Part shown: in pieces, positions 59,322-64,000 of the stretch | How positions within the stretch are numbered: the stretch's first letter is position 1 | Layout: each line of letters starts with the position of its first letter | NCBI GenBank assembly: GCA_002408465.1 | Contig: DHSM01000006.1 | Location: 124,001 to 188,000 of the forward strand | Origin: Firmicutes bacterium UBA5286 | GTDB lineage: Bacteria > Bacillota > Proteinivoracia > UBA4975 | Reading direction: 5' to 3' | DNA length: 64,000 nt | Translations under genes and position numbers: made by a program | Notes under the pieces: generated by a model | What the model saw: only the letters and a program-made list of their open reading frames with translations | Told to the model about the DNA's origin: nothing | Databases searched by the model: none

Positions 59322-60710
59322 ATGAAAAAGCTAATAAAAAACGGAACCATTGTTACTCCAAGTTTATCATATCAAAGTAACATACTGATTGAAAATGGCA
59401 TTATCGCCGCCATCCAGCCTGGGCTGGAAACGTCTGATACAGAAATTTATGATGCCAGGGGCTGCCGGCTGTTTCCCGGGTTTATTGATGCCCACACACA
59501 TTTAGATATGGCTATGGGCCCCACTGTCACCGCAGACGACTTTCGGACTGGCACAAGGGCGGCTCTTGCTGGCGGCACTACATCAATCATTGATTTCGCC
59601 ACCCAAGATAAAGGCGACACCCTGACCCATGCCCTGGGAAAATGGCATCGCAAGGCTGATGGCATTTCTGCCTGCGATTATGGCTTCCATATGGCAATTA
59701 TAGATTGGAATCCTGAAATATGCAACGAAATCCAATCAATTGCAGATGCAGGAGTAACTTCCTTTAAAGTCTATCTCGCCTATGACAACCTGCACGTCAG
59801 CGACAGCGCAATCTATGAAATCCTGCGCCGCGTAGGCCAGGTCCATGGAATTGTCGGCGCTCACTGCGAAAACGGAGACATCATCAGCAAGCTGATAGAT
59901 ACTAACCTTCGCCGCAACAATACCCAGCCTTGCTTTCACGCCCAGTCCCGGCCGGACCTGGCAGAAGCAGAAGCCATCTCCCGCTTCACTTACATTGCGC
60001 AAATGGCAGAAGTTCCTGTCAACATCGTTCATCTCAGTAGCGAGGCCGGCTTAATGGCAGCTAAGAGCGCTCGCCAGCGGGGAGCAGATATCTATATCGA
60101 ATCCTGCCCCCAGTATTTTATTCTTGATGACAGCTGCTATTACCTGCCGGGATTTGAAGGGGCGAAATTTGTCTGTTCGCCGCCAGTACGTTCAAAACAC
60201 AGTCAGACTGCTCTCTGGAACGCTCTTTCTGCAGGCAGCATTGATACCATCTCTACAGATCATTGCAGTTTTAACTGGAAAGGGCAAAAAGAACTGGGCC
60301 GCAATGATTTCAGTCAAATTCCTAATGGCCTGCCGGGAATTGAACACCGTCCCGTACTCCTGTACACCTACGGAGTTGCGGCAGGCCGCATTAGCGAAAA
60401 TCAATTTGTCGCCAGTTTATCTGAGAACACCGCCCGCCTTTTTGGCATGTTTCCGCAAAAAGGGCAAATAGCAGTTGGCAGCGATGCAGATATTGTCGTC
60501 TGGAATCCCAGCTGTCAGGGCACGCTCACGGCTCAAAACCAGGTGCAAAATGTCGACTATACCCCCTACGAAGGCCTGAAGATTCAAGGTGGAGCTAAGG
60601 CTGTTTTCTTGCGCGGAGAGCTGGCAGCCGAAAACGGCAAAGTGCTCTTCGAAAATCAGGGGAAATATATACATCGCCATAGCTGCGACTATTACCATAA
60701 AAATTCGTAA
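59322..60710 (+). CDS. Dihydropyrimidinase/hydantoinase (paralog 1)
   Basis: 462 residues; ATG 59322 with AAGGATGA upstream. Metal-binding H58 and H60 (GFIDAHTHLD), bridging Lys149 carboxylated in the mature enzyme (VTSFKVYLAY), further His in IVGAHCEN and IVHLSSE, and the catalytic-site Asp in ISTDHCSF. These match D-hydantoinase/dihydropyrimidinase/allantoinase proteins that open cyclic ureides to N-carbamoyl amino acids. It differs clearly from the second paralog at 60799-62199. Divergent from the regulator gene, followed by a strong terminator. Confidence 0.9.
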   Translation: MKKLIKNGTIVTPSLSYQSNILIENGIIAAIQPGLETSDTEIYDARGCRLFPGFIDAHTHLDMAMGPTVTADDFRTGTRAALAGGTTSIIDFATQDKGDTLTHALGKWHRKADGISACDYGFHMAIIDWNPEICNEIQSIADAGVTSFKVYLAYDNLHVSDSAIYEILRRVGQVHGIVGAHCENGDIISKLIDTNLRRNNTQPCFHAQSRPDLAEAEAISRFTYIAQMAEVPVNIVHLSSEAGLMAAKSARQRGADIYIESCPQYFILDDSCYYLPGFEGAKFVCSPPVRSKHSQTALWNALSAGSIDTISTDHCSFNWKGQKELGRNDFSQIPNGLPGIEHRPVLLYTYGVAAGRISENQFVASLSENTARLFGMFPQKGQIAVGSDADIVVWNPSCQGTLTAQNQVQNVDYTPYEGLKIQGGAKAVFLRGELAAENGKVLFENQGKYIHRHSCDYYHKNS

Positions 60711-60726
60711 GCTTGCCAGAAAGAGA

Positions 60727-60774
60727 CCACCGCTCACTACCGGACCCCTCCGGCGTGAGCGGTGGCTTTTTTTT
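60727..60774 (+). terminator. Strong terminator of the first dihydropyrimidinase gene
   Basis: CCACCGCTCAC (60727-60737) pairs with GTGAGCGGTGG (60755-60765), with an inner CCGG/CCGG stem, and eight T follow (60767-60774). Confidence 0.93.
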
Positions 60775-60798
60775 AGCAAAGTCTATCTGTGCACAAAT

Positions 60799-62199
60799 TT
60801 ACTTCGTTAACTTTCTGTGCAAAAACTGTCCTGAACCTTTTTCCCCCAAGAATTTGCCGTCTTCAACCAAGATATCGCCACGGCGAATAGTCATAACCGG
60901 CCATCCCTTCGGGGTGATTCCTTGATAAATTGTATAGCCAATGCCGTAATGAAGGGTTTCATCAGACAAAGTTACTTCCTTTTCAGGATCGACTATGACC
61001 ATGTCCGCATCAAAACCAACCTGGATAGCTCCCTTCTGAGGATATAGGCCAAATGTTTTCGCAGGATTCAATGAAGTCATCTTCACTAGCTGATTCCAGG
61101 TGATGCGGCCTTTATTAATTCCTTCGGAAATAAGCAGGGCCAGCCGCTCTTCCACTCCACAGGAACCGCTGATGACCTTGGTAAAGTCGGGCTTCACCGA
61201 ACCGTCTTCATTGACCTCCAGGTTCTGTTCCTTGATTTCCCGGGTAAAGGTGCAATTGTCAGAGCCAATAATGGTCAGAGTTCCGTCAGCCAGGCCTTCC
61301 CAGAGCTTATTCAGGTCCTTTTCGCTGCGCAATGGCGGGCTCATCATATTCAGGTGGCCATCTGCAGTCTGATATACTTCATCAGTAAGAGTCAGATAAT
61401 GGGGGCAAGTTTCAGCAGTTACTTTGATGCCGGCCTTCTGGGCGTTATAAACAGCGTCCATGGCTTCGCCGGTGGAAAGGTGGAAAATATAAATTGGGCA
61501 ATCCATGAACTTGGCGTAGGCGATAATGCGGTTAACTGCTTCCAGCTCGCAGATATTCGGTCTAGACAGGGGGAAGGCACTCCAGGCACGATTGCCTTCC
61601 TGGAACAGTTTCTCGGTGCAGTATTCTACCAAGGCGTTGCTTTCGCAATGAAATCCCGGCATCGCGCCCTGGGCCCGGGCTTCGGCCATAACTTTCAAAA
61701 TATCGTCGTCCTCAATCATAACTCCAGATTTGCGGTAAGTCATAAAGAGTTTAAATGTAGGACAGCCATAGGCGACAATATCCTTGATCTCGTCAATAAT
61801 CTTGTCATTGGCTTCGACGAATTTGGCATGGATGCCGTAATCAACTGCGCAAGCCTTCATTTCTTCACGCCGCTCTTTGATTGCTTCCAGTACTGACTTG
61901 CCTTTTTTGGACTCAGAGAAATCCAGCAATGTAGTGACCCCGCCAAAGGCTGCACAGCGGCTGGCGGTATAGAAATCTAAGGTGTCATAGATGCCGTTTA
62001 CACCGGCATGAATATGACAGTGGGGATCGATAATGCCTGGGAGCACATATTTCCCAGCAGCGTCAATAACCCGTTTGGCGCTATCAAAAATACCCGTTTC
62101 CGAGATGGCAACAATTTTGGAATCCTTGATCGCTATGTCAGCTAAGTAAGACGAATCAGCGGAAACGACAGTGCCTCTTCGGATGATTAAATCAAACAT
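60799..62199 (-). CDS. Dihydropyrimidinase/hydantoinase (paralog 2)
   Basis: 466 residues. ATG 62199 has GGAGGTCAAG upstream; a slightly longer ATG overlaps it. Metal ligands H60 and H62 (GIIDPHCHIHAG), bridging Lys150 (PTFKLFMTY), His in MPGFHCES and IYIFHLSTGE, and Asp in IGSDNCTF. The DPHCHIHAG motif differs from the DAHTHLD of paralog 1, so the two probably open different rings or stereoisomers. It converges with paralog 1. It has its own strong promoter (62299-62327) and a structured-looking leader of about 90 bases, so it is regulated separately. Confidence 0.9.
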   Translation of the reverse strand: MFDLIIRRGTVVSADSSYLADIAIKDSKIVAISETGIFDSAKRVIDAAGKYVLPGIIDPHCHIHAGVNGIYDTLDFYTASRCAAFGGVTTLLDFSESKKGKSVLEAIKERREEMKACAVDYGIHAKFVEANDKIIDEIKDIVAYGCPTFKLFMTYRKSGVMIEDDDILKVMAEARAQGAMPGFHCESNALVEYCTEKLFQEGNRAWSAFPLSRPNICELEAVNRIIAYAKFMDCPIYIFHLSTGEAMDAVYNAQKAGIKVTAETCPHYLTLTDEVYQTADGHLNMMSPPLRSEKDLNKLWEGLADGTLTIIGSDNCTFTREIKEQNLEVNEDGSVKPDFTKVISGSCGVEERLALLISEGINKGRITWNQLVKMTSLNPAKTFGLYPQKGAIQVGFDADMVIVDPEKEVTLSDETLHYGIGYTIYQGITPKGWPVMTIRRGDILVEDGKFLGEKGSGQFLHRKLTK

Positions 62200-62225
62200 C
62201 GACTTGACCTCCATATTAGATATAA

Positions 62226-62327
62226 TGTTGTAGCTGAAACTGGCCTTAGGATTAAATAAGGTCTATCACCTTCCGGCAAGTTCTTTATTTACAACAATAT
62301 TTTAAAGCCAAATCAAAAATTTGTCAA
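62226..62327 (-). promoter_or_regulatory. Promoter and structured leader of the second dihydropyrimidinase gene
   Basis: Minus strand TTGACA (62327-62322), 17-base spacer, TAAAAT (62304-62299). The leader starts near 62292 with an arm TGTTGTA (62296-62290) complementary to TACAACA (62232-62226). Between them lie AAGGT/ACCTT and GACCTTA/TAAGGCC, which compete for the same bases. It resembles an attenuator or riboswitch in layout but matches no class I know. Confidence 0.55.
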
Positions 62328-62430
62328 GGTAGCCGCCTCATTCTATTGTCTGCGGCCCCAAGACAATTCATGTATGAAATTCTTGCCCGCTATAATATTT
62401 TCCCCGGAAAGGGAAAATAGTTTTTGCCAT

Positions 62431-62453
62431 AAAAAAACACCACACTGTGGTGT
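62431..62453 (-). terminator. Terminator of the DUF348/G5/3D-domain gene
   Basis: ACACCAC (62437-62443) pairs with GTGGTGT (62447-62453). A run of seven T follows on the minus strand (62437-62431). Confidence 0.85.
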
Positions 62454-62481
62454 TTTAAATAGCATGGGCCGTCAACTAGTT

Positions 62482-63453
62482 TTACTGAATGATCTCAATC
62501 CTCACCTTGCCTACTCCGTCGGCGTACAGGCCGATTTCCTTGGCCGCTGCCGCCGAAAGGTCGATAATCCTGCCGGGAGTAAAAGGCCCCCTGTCGTTAA
62601 TCTCAACCACCACAGTCTTTCCTGTGGCCAGGTAGGTTACTTTTACTCTCGTGCCAAAGGGCAGTGTCTTGTGGGCGGCTGTCAACGCATACATGTCAAA
62701 GGGAACGCCGCTGGCCGTTCTGCTGCCGTGGAGTTCCGCCCCGTAGTATGAGGCGACACCTACCACGGCTTCCCCGGTTGTGCCTCTGGAGACTGTTCGA
62801 GTCCCCTTGAGGATGACCCCCGCCACCGGTTGAGCAAGTATGCTCTCACTGACTATGCGCCTGGACACTTCTGCACCGTCATGGAATATGACTTCATAGG
62901 TTATCAGCTTGCTGCCGTCCTTAGCCTGGGTCTGCACCTTTTTCTTGCCCTGGCCCAAGGTGGGATCGCTTTTATACACTGTCTTAGCCGCTATAGCCAC
63001 TTCTTCACTGACCAGCTGGCGGTCCACCCGGATGATTTCCACTGTCAGCCCTTCAGTCAGCCTTTGCTCCAGCGGGCAGCTGAGCAAATCGCCCTCAACA
63101 CTGATACCTTGTTCCGCCAACAGTCCTTCAACGGTCCCTGCCCAGGAAATGACTGACAGTCCCCGGCCATCCCCCTTAATGACAACTTTTGTCCCCTTCT
63201 CAATAATAATGCAGTTGGATTGAGTTTCCTTGTCCAACCCAGGAAAGACCCGCTCATAATCAGCATCCAGGGTTATATTAGCTTCAGCCAGAATATCCGC
63301 CACCAGAGTCTTGGTTGTAAGAACCTCCAGCCTCCCAGCTCCCGACAGAATTGTTACCAGCCGCGGTTGAACCTGAACCGGATTGATGAAGACAAGGGCT
63401 AAGATGGCCGCAAAAACAGCAGCCTTAATCAAATATTTTTTCTTGTCCTTCAT
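62482..63453 (-). CDS. YabE-like cell-wall protein: DUF348, G5 and RlpA-like barrel
   Basis: 323 residues. ATG 63453 follows GGGGGTGATTAAG. A membrane anchor/signal segment (about 8-25) precedes two DUF348 units (about 40-125, RLVTILSGAGRLEVLTT and GRGLSVISWAGTVEGLLAE), a G5 domain (about 140-220) and a C-terminal double-psi beta-barrel (about 235-323) with ASYYGAELHGSRTASG, LPFGTRVKVTYLATGKTV and the Asp pair region VEINDRGPFTPGRIIDLS. This order occurs in YabE/YuiC/resuscitation-like lytic proteins of Bacillota that act on peptidoglycan outside the membrane. The barrel here is of RlpA type. Confidence 0.88.
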   Translation of the reverse strand: MKDKKKYLIKAAVFAAILALVFINPVQVQPRLVTILSGAGRLEVLTTKTLVADILAEANITLDADYERVFPGLDKETQSNCIIIEKGTKVVIKGDGRGLSVISWAGTVEGLLAEQGISVEGDLLSCPLEQRLTEGLTVEIIRVDRQLVSEEVAIAAKTVYKSDPTLGQGKKKVQTQAKDGSKLITYEVIFHDGAEVSRRIVSESILAQPVAGVILKGTRTVSRGTTGEAVVGVASYYGAELHGSRTASGVPFDMYALTAAHKTLPFGTRVKVTYLATGKTVVVEINDRGPFTPGRIIDLSAAAAKEIGLYADGVGKVRIEIIQ

Positions 63454-63670
63454 CTTAATCACCCCCAAATTGGTAAACTTTGGCTTACCGTAATCCTAAA
63501 ATCCCTTATATAGAATTATATACTATAGACGCAGGTTTTGAAGTTGGTAATTTTTGGCTGCGAGAGAACTTGCCCTGAACCAGGGGGATTCTCCGGTTTT
63601 TCTTCCCATAGGTTGATATTTATGGTAGCTTGTTCAATACCAGTAAGTATATCCCTAGCTGGAGGAAATA

Positions 63671-63695
63671 AACCTGCCGCTGATTCCGGCAGGTT
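63671..63695 (-). terminator. Terminator of the rhodanese-domain gene
   Basis: AACCTGCCG (63671-63679) pairs with CGGCAGGTT (63687-63695). TTTATTTCC follows on the minus strand. Confidence 0.75.
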
Positions 63696-63704
63696 GATAT
63701 TATT

Positions 63705-64000
63705 TTAGCCGATAATACTCATAGTGTAGCCTAAATAGCCGCCGGTGAGATTGTAGGCATCAAATCCCTTTTGGATGAGGAAGCGGAAGCCCACATTTGC
63801 CCGATAGCCCACACGGCAATAGATGACAACCTTTTTGTGCGGGTCAAGCTCCAGATAGCGCTTTCTCAACTCGTCCACAGGAATCAGAATTGCCCCCTCA
63901 ACATGGCCTCTGTCATACTCTTCCTGGGTGCGGCAGTCAAGGATTGTTATATCTTCGCCTGTGCGCAATTCATCCAGCTGCCGGGGGGTAATAATCCGCC
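63705..64000 (-). CDS. Rhodanese-like domain protein (cut by window edge)
   Basis: About 98 residues to the window edge; the frame is open to base 64000, so the true start is outside. It reads RIITPRQLDELRTGEDITIL, then LDCRTQEEYDRGHVEGAILIPV, the CH2A-type rhodanese region, and the active-site loop IYCRVGYRA with Cys, then GFDAYNLTGGYLGYTMSI at the end. It could be a small stand-alone rhodanese (sulfur transfer) or the C-terminal domain of a larger protein such as a CoA-disulfide reductase, in which such a domain follows a flavoprotein part. The window does not decide. Confidence 0.85.
   Translation of the reverse strand, partial: RIITPRQLDELRTGEDITILDCRTQEEYDRGHVEGAILIPVDELRKRYLELDPHKKVVIYCRVGYRANVGFRFLIQKGFDAYNLTGGYLGYTMSIIG

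Overview
The window reads as a chromosomal segment of an anaerobic, spore-lineage Bacillota (Clostridia or Dethiobacteria-like). This rests on strong AGGAGG-type ribosome binding sites, many TTG and GTG starts, a T-box leader on tyrS, an ECF-type transporter, a YabE-like DUF348/G5/3D protein, PepF, and a heterodimeric BmrCD-type exporter. Genus-level placement is not possible from the sequence alone. No tRNA, rRNA, CRISPR array or intact insertion sequence was seen. Both window edges cut genes: a GH4 glycosidase at the left and a rhodanese domain at the right.

Layout. 1-11.8 kb: GH4 glycosidase (partial), nfeD plus slipin, feoA/feoB joined by an A7 slippery heptamer, an ATP-grasp ligase, a BmrD/BmrC-like exporter pair, a repeat-built LysM protein, a NUDIX hydrolase and a SurA_N-type lipoprotein. 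11.9-19 kb: a recombination/repair operon with an AddB-like protein, a UvrD-like helicase, an Fe-S PD-(D/E)XK nuclease and RecJ. 19-28 kb: an accessory island of ABC transporters. It holds an AT-rich LolD/FtsX-like exporter, a chimeric ABC pseudogene, a BcrA-like ATPase with two ABC-2 permeases and a truncated permease, and has palindromic elements at both edges. 28-33.7 kb: a divergent Mrr-fold membrane protein, an unknown protein, pepF, tyrS with its T-box, an NTF2-like protein and plsC. 33.9-39.2 kb: a complete ABC importer with a DUF3798 lipoprotein. 39.3-48.3 kb: ZIP transporter, DacF-like carboxypeptidase, membrane-anchored Mrr-like nuclease, LysO exporter, a three-gene two-component system and Hsp20.

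The most interesting region is 48.4-62.2 kb, a cyclic-ureide/purine-type degradation island. One arm (minus) encodes an ECF S component, EcfT, two EcfA ATPases and a hydantoin racemase-like protein. The divergent arm (plus) encodes diaminopropionate ammonia-lyase (YgeX/DpaL), YgeY, the carbamoyltransferase YgeW, carbamate kinase and a nitrilase-family amidohydrolase. A YheO-type PAS/HTH regulator and two different dihydropyrimidinases follow.

The enzymes fit one scheme, which is inference. An imported cyclic ureide is racemised and ring-opened, carbamoyl groups leave either by phosphorolysis (YgeW, then ATP through carbamate kinase) or by hydrolysis, and the 2,3-diaminopropionate core is split to pyruvate and ammonia. 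The upper urate-pathway genes found in related clusters (ygfK, ssnA, xdh) are absent here, and the dedicated ECF importer, racemase and nitrilase are added. The true substrate may therefore differ from urate.
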